64,000 nt of DNA from Paenibacillus phytorum (GCF_013141715.1 NZ_WHOA01000164.1:1-64000), one strand, 5' to 3'. Positions 26,667-36,497 are shown, numbered from the stretch's first letter. The notes: generated by a model from the sequence alone, not told the origin. Translations and numbers: made by a program.

Positions 26667-29600
26667 TTTGTCGTCGCTCCTTTTTTCGCTAATGCGGTTG
26701 GTGAAATCATTTCTTTATGATAATGTGTGATCGCGAGTTCGAATCGGAACTTTTCAGCCTTCAATGCATAAGCAGGAAGCTGGGCAGGACCACAGCTATT
26801 GCTGCCGAGCCCATTTTGCCGGTAGTCAAGGTTCAGCGTAATCGTATCTCTCGGCGCTAACTCCGTACTGTGCTTGGCCTTCTCAAAGTCTTCGGCCCTA
26901 TAACGATGAGCGGAAAACTCAAGCTGCGGCTCTCCGACTGCAAGCAGCCCAATGCCGCGGACGTTAGTAAGCGACACCCAAGCAACATCCGTTCGATTGC
27001 CGTTGTCCTGTGGAAATACGTACGGTGTATACAGTTCATCGACGGAAGCTTGGTAGAGTCCAATCAAATTGGCCCGCTTACTGTCGCTATAGCATTCGCC
27101 AGGTCCCCTGCCGTACCAGTTCACGCAGTTGAGATTACCCGGCAGCTCCATCCGGAGGCCGATTCTCGGCAGCATGCTCGGCAGCTTCCCAGGTCCATCA
27201 GGCTCGCCTTCAACCTCAATACGGACTTCACCGCTGCTGGAAACCGTATAACAATACGTGCAGCGGAACCCATAATCATGAACTGGCGGAGCAATTCGAA
27301 CGTACGTTCTAACGATGGCCGTCGAAGCTCCTGTTTGCTCCCATTCCACCCGCTCTACGCGATGCTGCAGTCTGTCGAGATGCGCTTTGCGCCATTCCTC
27401 CACGATGTACATATCGTTGTCGATCGGCGCCCGCCAGAAGCTTAGTACAGGACCTTTTCCCGTCGCAATAACGTCCGTACCTTCGTACCTCCACCTCTGA
27501 ATCGTCCCTTTCAGCTGGTCGAATACGAGCTCGAACTGCGGCCCCGTAATCGCCAGCAAGTGCCCGGATGTCGTACACATTAACGGCTCGGCATTATCCA
27601 CCCTAGGCTCAGTTCTGTCTAACGCATCCCGCTGATCGTTTGTTTGCATCCCTGCCGTCAGTGCCGTCAGTTGAAATTGCGCCGTCGCCACTTCATGACC
27701 CCTTTTCGCCCAGAGAACATCCTTGTTCAAGCAAAAACTCAATGTAAGCTGGCAATCCAAGTGCACCTCTGAAATTCGCGATCCATTCGCAATCGGCAGT
27801 TCAATCGTTGCATTCCCTTGTGCCGGAATGTGCGGCAATTCCCGGGAACCGCTATCCAGCAGCTTGCCATCCCCATACACCGACCAGAACAGTTCAAGCC
27901 CATTTAGAGATATAAAATCGTATAAGTTCGTAATTTCCAGCAAACCGAGGCTCAAATCGACCTCTTTCACTTGTACCGGTTCAATGACTTTCTTGTATTC
28001 GAGCAGGCCTGGCGAAGGCGTGCGATCAGGGAAAATAAGTCCATCCAAGCAAAAGTTCGCATTGTTCGGCACATCGCCGAAATTTCCGCCATACGCATAA
28101 TATGTCTTGCCGTCTTCCGTAGTCTGCTTTAGTCCATGATCGATCCATTCCCACACGAAGCCGCCCTGCAGCCGCTTATGCTTACGGAACGTTTCTTGAT
28201 ACTCCGTTAGTCCCCCTGGACCGTTGCCCATCGCATGCGCATATTCGCAAATGATATGCGGCAGCGCATAGCCTTCTTCCTCGGCAAGTGCGGTCAGCTT
28301 TTCGACCGATGAATACATCGTACTGCTGACATCAACAGCTTTCAGCTCTCGATCTTCTTCATAATGAATCAGCCTCGTCGGATCGTTCGCCCTGCACCAA
28401 TCGGCCATCGCCATGAAATTGCAGCCGAAGCCGGATTCGTTGCCGAGCGACCAGAAGATGATGCAGGCATGATTCTTATCCCGCTCCACCATCCGCTGTA
28501 CTCGATCCACGTATGCTTCCTTCCACGCGGGATCGTCGCTAATGCGGCTAATGTTGCCGAGCGGTTCGAAGCCATGCGTCTCCAGATCCGCCTCATCCAT
28601 CACGTACAAGCCGTACTCATCGCACAAATCGTAAAAGCGCGGATCGTTCGGATAATGCGCTGTCCGTACCGCATTGATGTTATGCTGCTTCATCAGAAGC
28701 ACGTCCTGCAGCATCGTCTCGAAAGGCGTGATGCGTCCGAGCTCCGGGTGATGGTCGTGTCGATTCACCCCATTAAGCATGATGACAACACCGTTCACAT
28801 AAAAGTTGCCGTCCTTCAGCTCAACCTGGCGGAAACCGATGCGCTGCGGAACGATTTCTAAGTCCTGTCCCTCCGCATTGGTCAGCGTGAGCAGCAGATT
28901 GTAAAGCTGCGGATCCTCTGCCGACCACAGCTGCGGATTCGCCACGTCCAGTTGAAGCTCCACGACTTGCTCTGCCCCGCTGGGCAATGTCACATTGTTC
29001 GACTGTATGGCGCCAATCAGGGCAGTGCCCGAAGCGTCCAATAGCTGCGCACTCAGCATGTATCCAGCCATCTCATCTTCAAGCAAATTTGCGATACTTG
29101 CCTTGATGGCTAACAAACCGTGCGTATACTCTTCCGTCAAATCCGTCCGAATCGTAAAATCCCGAATCTGCACTTGCGGTCTTGCAAACAAACTAACATC
29201 ACGAAAAATTCCGCTTAGCCACCACATATCTTGATCTTCCATATAACTGCCGTCCGACCATTGAACGACCCGCACCGCAAGTGTATTCGAGCCGGAATGT
29301 ACAAAAGGGGTAATATCGAATTCCGACGGTAAACGGCTTCCTTGACTGTAGCCGACCTCCTGCCCGTTCACCCAAAGATGAAACGCGCTGTCCACGCCTT
29401 CAAATCGGAGCACGATTTGCCTGCCGTCCCACATCTGCGGAACATGAAAAGACTTGCGATAACAGCCGGTCGGATTATCCGAAGGCACATACGGCGGGTC
29501 TACGGGGAACGGATAGTGCAAATCCGTGTAATGCGGTTTTCCATAGCCTTGCAGCTGCCACATGCCCGGCACTTCCACCCGGTCCCAGCCGTCATCCTCG

Positions 29601-29827
29601 TAGTCCTCCGTATGAAAGTACTCCGGCGCGCTCGCCGGGCTTTCCGCGTACGCAAATTTCCACGTCCCGTTCAACAAACGATACCAGGGAGAATTCCCTC
29701 TCTCATAGGTGAGAGCGCTTTCTCTTGTCGTATAAGATTGAAAGTAGCTGCGCGGCTTCATCCTGTTTCGCTGCAGCACCTGCAAGTTCTCCCAATCGTT
29801 CGTTAACGCCCGAATTCCGGTTTTCAA
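26663..29827 (-). CDS. lacZ: GH2 beta-galactosidase
   Basis: The 1054-residue LacZ-type enzyme has the N-terminal sugar-binding domain (VEVPGMWQLQGYGKPHYTD). The GH2 catalytic barrel follows, with NRHDHHPELG, acid/base Glu about 464 in WSLGNESGFG and nucleophile Glu about 528 in ICEYAHAMGNGPG. A bgal small-chain domain follows (WYGRGPGECYSDSKRA). There is no signal peptide, so it acts on an imported galactoside. The start is a TTG behind GGGGGGCGAGGACG; the next ATG has no ribosome site. It is coupled to the downstream SDR. Confidence 0.92.
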   Translation of the reverse strand: MKTGIRALTNDWENLQVLQRNRMKPRSYFQSYTTRESALTYERGNSPWYRLLNGTWKFAYAESPASAPEYFHTEDYEDDGWDRVEVPGMWQLQGYGKPHYTDLHYPFPVDPPYVPSDNPTGCYRKSFHVPQMWDGRQIVLRFEGVDSAFHLWVNGQEVGYSQGSRLPSEFDITPFVHSGSNTLAVRVVQWSDGSYMEDQDMWWLSGIFRDVSLFARPQVQIRDFTIRTDLTEEYTHGLLAIKASIANLLEDEMAGYMLSAQLLDASGTALIGAIQSNNVTLPSGAEQVVELQLDVANPQLWSAEDPQLYNLLLTLTNAEGQDLEIVPQRIGFRQVELKDGNFYVNGVVIMLNGVNRHDHHPELGRITPFETMLQDVLLMKQHNINAVRTAHYPNDPRFYDLCDEYGLYVMDEADLETHGFEPLGNISRISDDPAWKEAYVDRVQRMVERDKNHACIIFWSLGNESGFGCNFMAMADWCRANDPTRLIHYEEDRELKAVDVSSTMYSSVEKLTALAEEEGYALPHIICEYAHAMGNGPGGLTEYQETFRKHKRLQGGFVWEWIDHGLKQTTEDGKTYYAYGGNFGDVPNNANFCLDGLIFPDRTPSPGLLEYKKVIEPVQVKEVDLSLGLLEITNLYDFISLNGLELFWSVYGDGKLLDSGSRELPHIPAQGNATIELPIANGSRISEVHLDCQLTLSFCLNKDVLWAKRGHEVATAQFQLTALTAGMQTNDQRDALDRTEPRVDNAEPLMCTTSGHLLAITGPQFELVFDQLKGTIQRWRYEGTDVIATGKGPVLSFWRAPIDNDMYIVEEWRKAHLDRLQHRVERVEWEQTGASTAIVRTYVRIAPPVHDYGFRCTYCYTVSSSGEVRIEVEGEPDGPGKLPSMLPRIGLRMELPGNLNCVNWYGRGPGECYSDSKRANLIGLYQASVDELYTPYVFPQDNGNRTDVAWVSLTNVRGIGLLAVGEPQLEFSAHRYRAEDFEKAKHSTELAPRDTITLNLDYRQNGLGSNSCGPAQLPAYALKAEKFRFELAITHYHKEMISPTALAKKGATTK

Positions 29828-29973
29828 CGTCCTCGCCCCCCGTCATGATAGTATTTTATTAATGATTGCGCTTAGAATTGCTGTTAGTATAAAGGGAATC
29901 GGCTTGCAAAAGAACGGAATTCTAACGCCATTTTTATGCCAAATTGTCGTTCACAAGAGCTTGTTCTCGCCCT

Positions 29974-31170
29974 TCAGGTGCCTTTTTGTCCGGTCAAATT
30001 CGTCTTTTTGTTCGCTCGGTATTGGCTCGGCGTCATACCTGTACACCGTTTGAACCATTTGCTAAAATAATTCGCGTCGATCATTCCGAGCTGATCGGAA
30101 ATATCGTTCACCGTAAGCCCGGTGTTAAGTAACAGCTCATCTGCCTTCTGCAGCTTGTATTTGGCTTGAAAGTCGATGAAATTTTCACCTACCGACTTTT
30201 TGAAAAGCGTGCTAAAATGACTCCGACTAAGCCCGACCCGGTAGGCCAGCTCGGCAACCGACCAGGTTACGGATTCCCCGGACGTAAGAAGCTGTACCGC
30301 CTTGGAGATCGGCTCGGGCCAGCTCCCTGCCGCTTGATCGTATAGCGAATTTGACTGCATATCCGCATACGTCTCGCTTACAGCCTTCATCCAACTGTGC
30401 GAATCGGTAACCGGACCACTTCGCGTCCAGCTAAGTGATCCGATCCGACTTTTCGCTTCCTTCCATTTCAGTTCTAGTGCGCCGGGCGTATCTTCCTTGC
30501 AAACGAACAACTGCTTTTCCGAGCCGCATGGGATGCGGATGTGTCTTTGTCCCGGCGCTGGTTCCCATTCATCGTCCTGCATCCGTTCTAATTCGCCGAC
30601 AACCCCATAAACCTCGCAGCCTGTTTTCATCCAGGCCCAGTCGCTATCAAGCCACTTTCGCAGCTGCTTCTCCATCTCCTCGGCAGAATAAAAACCGCCA
30701 AGCCACGCACCAATATAGGCGATCTGGTCTTTCGCATCCAGGGCGGCATCTTCGGAGTGTTCACCCTGCAGCCGCTGTCTCTTGTGGAACAGCTCCTGAA
30801 ACTGCCTCAGGTATGACTCCATTTCCTCTTCGTCCATGTCCGTCTTCAGCACATAACCAGATGCTCCGAGCTTGAGTCCCTGCTTCGCGTAAGCAAAGTC
30901 CTCGTGGCAACTGAGCAGCAGCACACTCGTCTCCGGAGCGACTTCCTTCACCTTCAGCGCCAACTCCAACCCATTCAGCTTCGGCATCACGATATCCGTA
31001 ATGACGACATCTGGCTTGTACGCCACGAACGCCTCCCAACCTTTCAGGCCGTTAGCTGCATCCGCCACCACTTCCATATCGAAACGTTCCCAAGGGATTG
31101 TTGCGCGAAGCCCCTTGCGAACAATAAGTTCGTCGTCTACAATAAGCACCTTGATCGATTTATCTGCCAA
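29974..31170 (-). CDS. AraC-type response regulator of module B
   Basis: The 398-residue regulator starts at a TTG eight bases after AGGAGG. It has a receiver domain (KVLIVDDELIVRKGL, phospho-Asp in VITDIVMPKLNG, Lys in GYVLKTD) and a C-terminal AraC domain (AELAYRVGLSRSHFSTLFKKSVGENF, ISDQLGMIDANYFSKWFKRCTGMTPSQYR). Its kinase is encoded five kilobases upstream as the first gene of the same module, so the two are separated by the importer genes. The direct repeats at 34528-34617 are its most likely binding sites. Confidence 0.9.
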   Translation of the reverse strand: MADKSIKVLIVDDELIVRKGLRATIPWERFDMEVVADAANGLKGWEAFVAYKPDVVITDIVMPKLNGLELALKVKEVAPETSVLLLSCHEDFAYAKQGLKLGASGYVLKTDMDEEEMESYLRQFQELFHKRQRLQGEHSEDAALDAKDQIAYIGAWLGGFYSAEEMEKQLRKWLDSDWAWMKTGCEVYGVVGELERMQDDEWEPAPGQRHIRIPCGSEKQLFVCKEDTPGALELKWKEAKSRIGSLSWTRSGPVTDSHSWMKAVSETYADMQSNSLYDQAAGSWPEPISKAVQLLTSGESVTWSVAELAYRVGLSRSHFSTLFKKSVGENFIDFQAKYKLQKADELLLNTGLTVNDISDQLGMIDANYFSKWFKRCTGMTPSQYRANKKTNLTGQKGT

Positions 31171-31214
31171 CAGTGTCGCCTCCTATACAGTCCAAACGGA
31201 TTGCTAACACTATT

Positions 31215-32042
31215 TTAACCTTTCACGGAGCCGTCCATAAGCCCTGATATAAGCTGCTTCTGGAAAATGAATATAATCGCAAGCATTGGCAAAATACTGA
31301 TGACCGAGCCTGCCATGATTAGGTTGTACGGGGTGCGTACACCCGCCTCCAAAGAGCGGATCGCAACGGCGATCGTCAAATGCTCAGGCGAGCGCAGTAA
31401 AACCGTCGGCCACAGAAAATTGTTCCACTCTTCCACGAAAAAAATGATGCCAAGCGACGCGAACGCAGGCAGAAGGATTGGAACGATGAGGCGGAAGTAC
31501 ATCCGCACCTCGGAGCAACCGTCGATTCTGCCTGCTTCCAACAGCTCGTTTTCGATAGAAGCACAGTACTGCCGCATGTAAAAAATACCGAATGCACTCG
31601 TCAGTCTGGGCAAAAGAACGCCCCAAAGGCTGTCGATTAGTCCCAGCTTACGGTAAATCATAAACAGGGGAATCATCGCCGACTCCATTGGCACCATCAG
31701 CGAAGCTAGAACCAGGCCGAACAAAAGACCTTTACCACGAAACTTGTATTTGGCAAAGGCGAATCCCGCTAGCGAACAAAACAAGAGCGCGCCCGCCGTT
31801 CCTGTAGTTGCTGTAAACAAGCTGTTCAGGATGACATTTCCAAAATGTTTCTCCGTAAAAAGTTGCGTGTAGTTTTCCCAGTGCAGGACACTAGGAATCC
31901 ACACCGGGGGTGTCACGAAAATATCGCTCCTCGCCTTGAGCGACGAGCTGAGCATCCATACAAACGGAAATAGAAACAGAGCCGCTATCGCTAAAAACAG
32001 CACAAACAAGAGACCAGAGAGGGCCGTTTGCCTTTTGTTCAT
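31215..32042 (-). CDS. Carbohydrate ABC transporter permease (MalG type)
   Basis: I chose the ATG at 32042, nine bases after GGAGG; an in-frame GTG directly abuts the ribosome site. The 275-residue membrane protein has the EAA loop ELLEAGRIDGCSEVRMYFRLIVPILLPAFAS and ends in FQKQLISGLMDGSVKG, as in MalG/UgpE-like CUT1 permeases. It pairs with the permease 18 bases upstream. Confidence 0.9.
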   Translation of the reverse strand: MNKRQTALSGLLFVLFLAIAALFLFPFVWMLSSSLKARSDIFVTPPVWIPSVLHWENYTQLFTEKHFGNVILNSLFTATTGTAGALLFCSLAGFAFAKYKFRGKGLLFGLVLASLMVPMESAMIPLFMIYRKLGLIDSLWGVLLPRLTSAFGIFYMRQYCASIENELLEAGRIDGCSEVRMYFRLIVPILLPAFASLGIIFFVEEWNNFLWPTVLLRSPEHLTIAVAIRSLEAGVRTPYNLIMAGSVISILPMLAIIFIFQKQLISGLMDGSVKG

Positions 32043-32060
32043 ATCATGCACCCTCCCCTC

Positions 32061-32945
32061 TTAATCGTTATCGCGGAACAGCCGCAGCTGAACCACTGAA
32101 ATAATTAACATTAGAATAAAGAAAAACATCGCTAATGTAGATGCGTATCCAAAATTCAAATTTTGGAAGCTTTCCTTGTAAATCAACACGACGGGTGTCG
32201 TTGTCGCTTTAGCCGGTCCTCCGTTCGTTAAGATGAACGGCTCCGTAAACAGTGAGAACGTCCCAAGCGTTGAAAGAACGGTACAGAAGGCGAGCAGCTT
32301 TCTCATCATTGGCACTGTCAAGTAGATGAACGATTGCAGCGCATTCGCTCCATCCACCTTCGCCGATTCATAGAGTGATTTCGGGATATTTTGCAAGCCG
32401 CCAAGCAGTAGAATCATGTTGTACCCCGTCCAGCGGTAAATAACGAGCAAAGCGACCGAAATCCGCGCCCACCCCGGCGTCTCCAGAAATGGAACCGGTG
32501 AATGGATCAGTCCAGCCGATAGCAGTAGCTGGTTAAGCACACCATTGCTCGTGTTAAAAATAAGCAGGAAGACAAACGATATGGCGACGACAGAAGTAAT
32601 ATTCGGAATGAAAAAGACAGTGCGAAAAAAACCTTTCGCTTTCATCAAGCCGCTGCTGAGACATACGGCAAAGACGAGCGCAAGCAGCAGCATGATCGGA
32701 ACGTAAAGCATGAAAATGATCACGCTGTTGAACACGGAATACCAAAAATCGCCGCTTTGCAGCACGTTGATATAATTCGTCCATCCGACGAACTCCTTCT
32801 CTGCTTGGCCGTGCCATTTCGTAAAGCTCAAGTAAATCGAATAAACAAACGGCGATAGTGTAAATAGCAAAAAACTGACCACGAACGGAGCGACGAACGC
32901 GTATGGCGCGGTTTTCAATTGCCATTTCCAATACGGACTCTGCAT
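32061..32945 (-). CDS. Carbohydrate ABC transporter permease (MalF/UgpA type)
   Basis: This 294-residue protein starts behind AGGAGGAGG. It carries APYAFVAPFVVSFLLFTLSPFVYSIYLSF, the EAA loop SLYESAKVDGANALQSFIYLTVPMM and a six-helix layout. A 191-base gap containing a cre-like site separates it from the binding-protein gene upstream. Confidence 0.9.
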   Translation of the reverse strand: MQSPYWKWQLKTAPYAFVAPFVVSFLLFTLSPFVYSIYLSFTKWHGQAEKEFVGWTNYINVLQSGDFWYSVFNSVIIFMLYVPIMLLLALVFAVCLSSGLMKAKGFFRTVFFIPNITSVVAISFVFLLIFNTSNGVLNQLLLSAGLIHSPVPFLETPGWARISVALLVIYRWTGYNMILLLGGLQNIPKSLYESAKVDGANALQSFIYLTVPMMRKLLAFCTVLSTLGTFSLFTEPFILTNGGPAKATTTPVVLIYKESFQNLNFGYASTLAMFFFILMLIISVVQLRLFRDND

Positions 32946-33006
32946 CGTGCCTCCTCCTAAGCGTTTTGCGTTGCGCAGTGCAAAAATGACTTCGCAAGCA
33001 TTTAAT

Positions 33007-33020
33007 TGAAAGCGTTTTCT
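33007..33020 (-). promoter_or_regulatory. cre site between binding-protein and permease genes
   Basis: TGAAAGCGTTTTCT matches the CcpA operator consensus TGAAAGCGTTTTCA at 13 of 14 positions. It lies 62 bases upstream of the permease start, inside the operon, where CcpA could act as a roadblock. Confidence 0.7.
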
Positions 33021-33136
33021 TTGTACAGCAAAGAGCCTTCATTTCCGTTTATTTGTCGTATGTCATGATGTCTTCCACGGAGCGAAGGCTGCTGCTTATA
33101 CATTTTTTTGCGATATGCTTATATGCTGCCTTGGAA

Positions 33137-34459
33137 TTACTTGCGGCCTGTTTTTTGCCTAAGCTGCGTGGCCGTTTTTTGGAAGACGCTTTCCACCGAT
33201 TTGTTGTCGAGGAATATTTCAGCAAAGGCGTTGATGACCATTTCATTGGCTAGCGGATAATCTTTTGTGTATACGATCGGCGCAACCTTTTTCACCGCGT
33301 CTACATAAAGCTGACGGACCGGCTGATTGTTGAAATACGGTACTTTTTCCTGGAAAATAGGATCGCTGTACGTTGTTTCAAGCGAAGGGAACAGTCCGCC
33401 TTCCTTCATCATTTTCAGCTGAGAGTCCGAACTCCCGAGCATAAATTCGATAAACTTCCAAGCTTCTTCCGGGTGCTTGGAGTTTTTGTTGATGGCTAAG
33501 TTCGAGCCGCCATCGATGGCGCTTGCGTATTTGTCGTCCTTCGACCATTTCGGCATCGGAGCGACCGACCAATTGCCTTTGCCCTCCGGATCGATCTGCG
33601 TCGGAAGCAGAGCATCGTACCAGGAAGCGCCTACGACCGTGGCGAATTTGTTTTCCTTAAACGAGTTGTACCAAGCATCGCTCCACGGTTTCGCTTCATA
33701 CACATACCCTTGTATAACCATATCGACGAAGTATTGCCCCATCTTGATGACTTCCGGATTGTCGAGCTGTACCGAACCGTCTTGTCCGAAATACCAGAGT
33801 CCGTGCTGCCACAGCATTTGGCCAAAGAACGTGGCGTCGGTCTTCGTCTTGGAATCGGCCATCATCGCATAGCCCGTTTTTTCCTTCAGCTGTTTGGCAA
33901 ACCGCATGTAGTCGTCCCACGTCTGCAATTGCGACGCGACTTCCTTCGGATCGGACGGCAGTCCCGCCTTCTTGAACATATCGTTGCGATAGAACATGAC
34001 AACCGGTCCGCTATCCCACGGCATCGCGTAAACTTTATCGTCTTTCGTCGCATCCGCCCACTTGTAGGCGTTCATTTTATCCTTATAAGGCGCTACTTTG
34101 CTGCTGATATCGAGCAGGCCGCCCGTTTGCACCATTTGGGACAAACGCAGCGTTTCCAAATTCACAACGTCCGGAACGGCGTCGCCGGAGCTCGCTGCGA
34201 TCAAGAAGTTCTGATAAACGTCCGCCTGAGCCAGCACATGCAGATCGACATCGATATTCGGGTACTTAAGCTTGAAGGCAGGCATGTTCAAATCGATCAC
34301 GTTCTTGGCATCTTCCCAAATCCAGACGACAACTTTCGTCTTCTCACCAGAACCGCCGACTTCATCTTGCTGCTTCGAGTTGGTACAGCCAGAAAGCACA
34401 GTCGTCAGCCCAACAACCATGCAGAGCGCTGCTAGCGTGAGTTGTTTATTTCTCTTCAC
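33137..34459 (-). CDS. Extracellular solute-binding lipoprotein (CUT1 family 1)
   Basis: The GTG at 34459 follows AGGGGG and gives KRNKQLTLAALCMVVG... with lipobox TVLSGC, so the mature protein is lipidated. The roughly 440-residue product has WIWEDAKNVIDLNMPAFKLKYPNI, MPWDSGPVVMFYRNDMFKKAGLP and SNLAINKNSKHPEEAWKF, typical of MalE/UgpB-like sugar binders. An upstream in-frame ATG at 34600 lies inside the kinase gene and is not used. The ligand is unknown; the downstream beta-galactosidase suggests a galactoside. Confidence 0.9.
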   Translation of the reverse strand: MKRNKQLTLAALCMVVGLTTVLSGCTNSKQQDEVGGSGEKTKVVVWIWEDAKNVIDLNMPAFKLKYPNIDVDLHVLAQADVYQNFLIAASSGDAVPDVVNLETLRLSQMVQTGGLLDISSKVAPYKDKMNAYKWADATKDDKVYAMPWDSGPVVMFYRNDMFKKAGLPSDPKEVASQLQTWDDYMRFAKQLKEKTGYAMMADSKTKTDATFFGQMLWQHGLWYFGQDGSVQLDNPEVIKMGQYFVDMVIQGYVYEAKPWSDAWYNSFKENKFATVVGASWYDALLPTQIDPEGKGNWSVAPMPKWSKDDKYASAIDGGSNLAINKNSKHPEEAWKFIEFMLGSSDSQLKMMKEGGLFPSLETTYSDPIFQEKVPYFNNQPVRQLYVDAVKKVAPIVYTKDYPLANEMVINAFAEIFLDNKSVESVFQKTATQLRQKTGRK

Positions 34460-34498
34460 TTTACATTCCCCCTGTTTATGTCCCTTGCCTGTGCTCTC

Positions 34499-34525
34499 AT
34501 TATACGAGGATTGTAAGCGTTTCAA
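34499..34525 (-). promoter_or_regulatory. Promoter of the module B binding-protein gene with overlapping cre
   Basis: On the minus strand TATAAT lies at 34499-34504, with no good -35 at the proper distance. TGTAAGCGTTTCAA at 34512-34525 (plus reading) matches the cre consensus at 13 of 14 positions and covers the spacer and -35 region. This predicts activator dependence and direct CcpA repression. Confidence 0.65.
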
Positions 34526-34527
34526 AA

Positions 34528-34617
34528 TGGCGGTTTGTTCGGAATGTAGTGTCAACTTATTCGAACTTTTCAGGGCTATGTGCCATTTTGTCCGAACCAT
34601 CTGGCAATTTGTTTGAA
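34528..34617. promoter_or_regulatory. Four direct repeats, probable AraC-type regulator sites
   Basis: Plus-strand copies are TGGCGGTTTGTTCGGAA (34528-34544), TGTCAACTTATTCGAA (34550-34565), TGCCATTTTGTCCGAA (34581-34596) and TGGCAATTTGTTTGAA (34602-34617). Starts are 22, 31 and 21 bases apart, giving two pairs with the two-helical-turn spacing expected of AraC-type sites. The nearest copy abuts the -35 region. The two farther copies lie in the 3' end of the kinase gene. Confidence 0.7.
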
Positions 34618-36350
34618 AGTGGGTTATGGGGTTCCCGAATTTCTTCCTTCATTGGCCAACGAATCGTAATCGTCGTCCCATTTCCTTCCTGCGACTCGAT
34701 CTTCATGCCATATTGCTCGCCAAAATGCAGCTTAAACTTCTGATCCACGTTGAAACAGCCTAGTCCTCCCCGACCCGACCTCGGCATCTGTTCGTCAAGC
34801 AGCGTTGCCAATCGTTGTTCCGGTATCCCTTCGCCATTATCGGCAAGAACGAGCATCAGCTCGCCTTTATGTTTGGCGACCGTTAACTTGATGGTACCTT
34901 CCCCATCCTCAAATCCATGAAAAAAACAGTTTTCGAGCAAGGGCTGCAGTGTCATGCGCGGTATCAGATAATGGTTCAGTTCCTCCTCGACGCTCGATTG
35001 AAATTCGAACGCGCCTCCGTAGCGCACTTCTTGTATTTTCAAATAATGCTCGACGGTGCGCAGTTCCTTATGCAAAGGAACTAACTCCTGAGTCGTAATG
35101 AGACTGCCTTCCAGCACCTTCGTCAGATGATAAATCGTTTGTCTGATTTCATCGTCCCCTTTGAGCTTTGCCTGCCATTGGATCGAGTTCAACGTGTTTA
35201 AAAGCAGATGGGGATTGATTTGGTAATGAAATGCTCGCAGCTCGGCTTCCTTCTTCAGCTGTTCTTTCTTCGTTACCTCTTGAATAAGCGTCTGAATTTG
35301 CTCGACCATGCTGTTGAAACTATTACCTAATCGTCCGAGCTCATCTTCGGATCCTAGATCGATTCGCGAATGCAGCTTACCGATGCCGACGAGCTCCATT
35401 TTGTTTTTGAGCCGCTTGATCCGCTTCGTAATTTGCGAGGAAAACAGAAACGATACGATAAGCGCTAGTAAAAGTGTTCCCGCTATAACAAAGGCCGTCA
35501 GCGGCTGAATAACATTAACGGAGCGATACACCTGTTCATAGGGCGTTCGGACTTCCACCGTCCATTTATTCGATTCGAGCGTTTTCGTCCAGACAAGATC
35601 ATCGTCTTTGGACATTGCCGCTTTCGGAGTATCGTAGATCGCTCTTCCGGACGCATCACGGATGGATACGAACGAATGCAGCTCTCCTTCCAGCATCCGA
35701 AACGAATCGAGCACTTTCGTTGCATCTACCTCGATGAAAATAAATCCGTTCGTGAACGTCCCATACTGACTGCTTAGCGGAAAGACGAATCCCATTACCT
35801 GATCCGGCAAATTCAAATTACGGGCGATATAATAATCCGGCGCGTGGAAGCCCGTCCAATATTCGCCGTGCAGCCCGCTAGGAATCGCTTTCCACCAGTC
35901 TGACTGACGAAGCCGATCGACATTAATTTGCGGAGAGCCGTAGTAATAGCCCGACTGCGTGATGAGATAGATGCCCGTTGAGTCCATCGTCTTATGTGCA
36001 TCGAGAAACCGCTCGAAGTTTTTTTGATCGAGAAAGCTCGCGTAGCTGCTCGGCTCCTCTTCATGGAGTGTATTGTTGAGCGGGTCGAGCAAATAGGAAT
36101 AAATATAGCGCGAGGTCATTTGCATTTGGCTGGCGTACGTGTCGAGCTGTGCTTGCAGCTGATTGACGGCGGATTGCCCGTACTGACCGATTTGTGCTTG
36201 TACGATCTGCGACGATTTGGCGTACGACAAGTAACCGAGAATGTTGAGCGGAATAATGGCGACAATTAGAAAAAATAGAAACAGCTTCGCGCGGAGATTT
36301 CTTTTTGGGTAGAAAAACAAGGATTGCATGCGGCGGATCGCTGTATTCAT
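34557..36350 (-). CDS. YesM-type sensor histidine kinase of module B
   Basis: The ATG at 36350 follows GAGGAG; the open frame continues upstream without a better start. The 597-residue protein has a transmembrane helix (LFLFFLIVAIIPLNILGYLSY), an extracellular sensor, a second helix (FVIAGTLLLALIVSFLF), HAMP, the phospho-acceptor region YQINPHLLLNTLNSIQW and an ATPase domain (LLENCFFHGFEDGEG, LADNGEGIPE, GLGCFNVDQKF). Its polar C-terminal tail covers the two distal regulator repeats at 34581-34617, so coding and regulatory sequence overlap. Confidence 0.9.
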   Translation of the reverse strand: MNTAIRRMQSLFFYPKRNLRAKLFLFFLIVAIIPLNILGYLSYAKSSQIVQAQIGQYGQSAVNQLQAQLDTYASQMQMTSRYIYSYLLDPLNNTLHEEEPSSYASFLDQKNFERFLDAHKTMDSTGIYLITQSGYYYGSPQINVDRLRQSDWWKAIPSGLHGEYWTGFHAPDYYIARNLNLPDQVMGFVFPLSSQYGTFTNGFIFIEVDATKVLDSFRMLEGELHSFVSIRDASGRAIYDTPKAAMSKDDDLVWTKTLESNKWTVEVRTPYEQVYRSVNVIQPLTAFVIAGTLLLALIVSFLFSSQITKRIKRLKNKMELVGIGKLHSRIDLGSEDELGRLGNSFNSMVEQIQTLIQEVTKKEQLKKEAELRAFHYQINPHLLLNTLNSIQWQAKLKGDDEIRQTIYHLTKVLEGSLITTQELVPLHKELRTVEHYLKIQEVRYGGAFEFQSSVEEELNHYLIPRMTLQPLLENCFFHGFEDGEGTIKLTVAKHKGELMLVLADNGEGIPEQRLATLLDEQMPRSGRGGLGCFNVDQKFKLHFGEQYGMKIESQEGNGTTITIRWPMKEEIREPHNPLSNKLPDGSDKMAHSPEKFE

Positions 36351-36497
36351 GGAAGTTATCTCCTCACGTAAGTGACAATAGTTGAGTTGGCGTTGTTTTA
36401 AACTTAGCACTACTTCTTTACGGGGTCTACATCTCCTTTTTTCCAAATTCCCTTTAGCTTTTATACCTCCATCGAAGATCATTTAATAACAGACAAA

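Noticed and set aside
32946..33136. Small gene between the binding-protein and permease genes of module B
   Set aside because: No frame with a ribosome site or coding character was found; the gap holds only the cre-like site.
33710..34435. 241-residue open frame on the plus strand
   Set aside because: It is a shadow of the binding-protein gene; the composition (many Arg, His and Leu) is typical of antisense frames.
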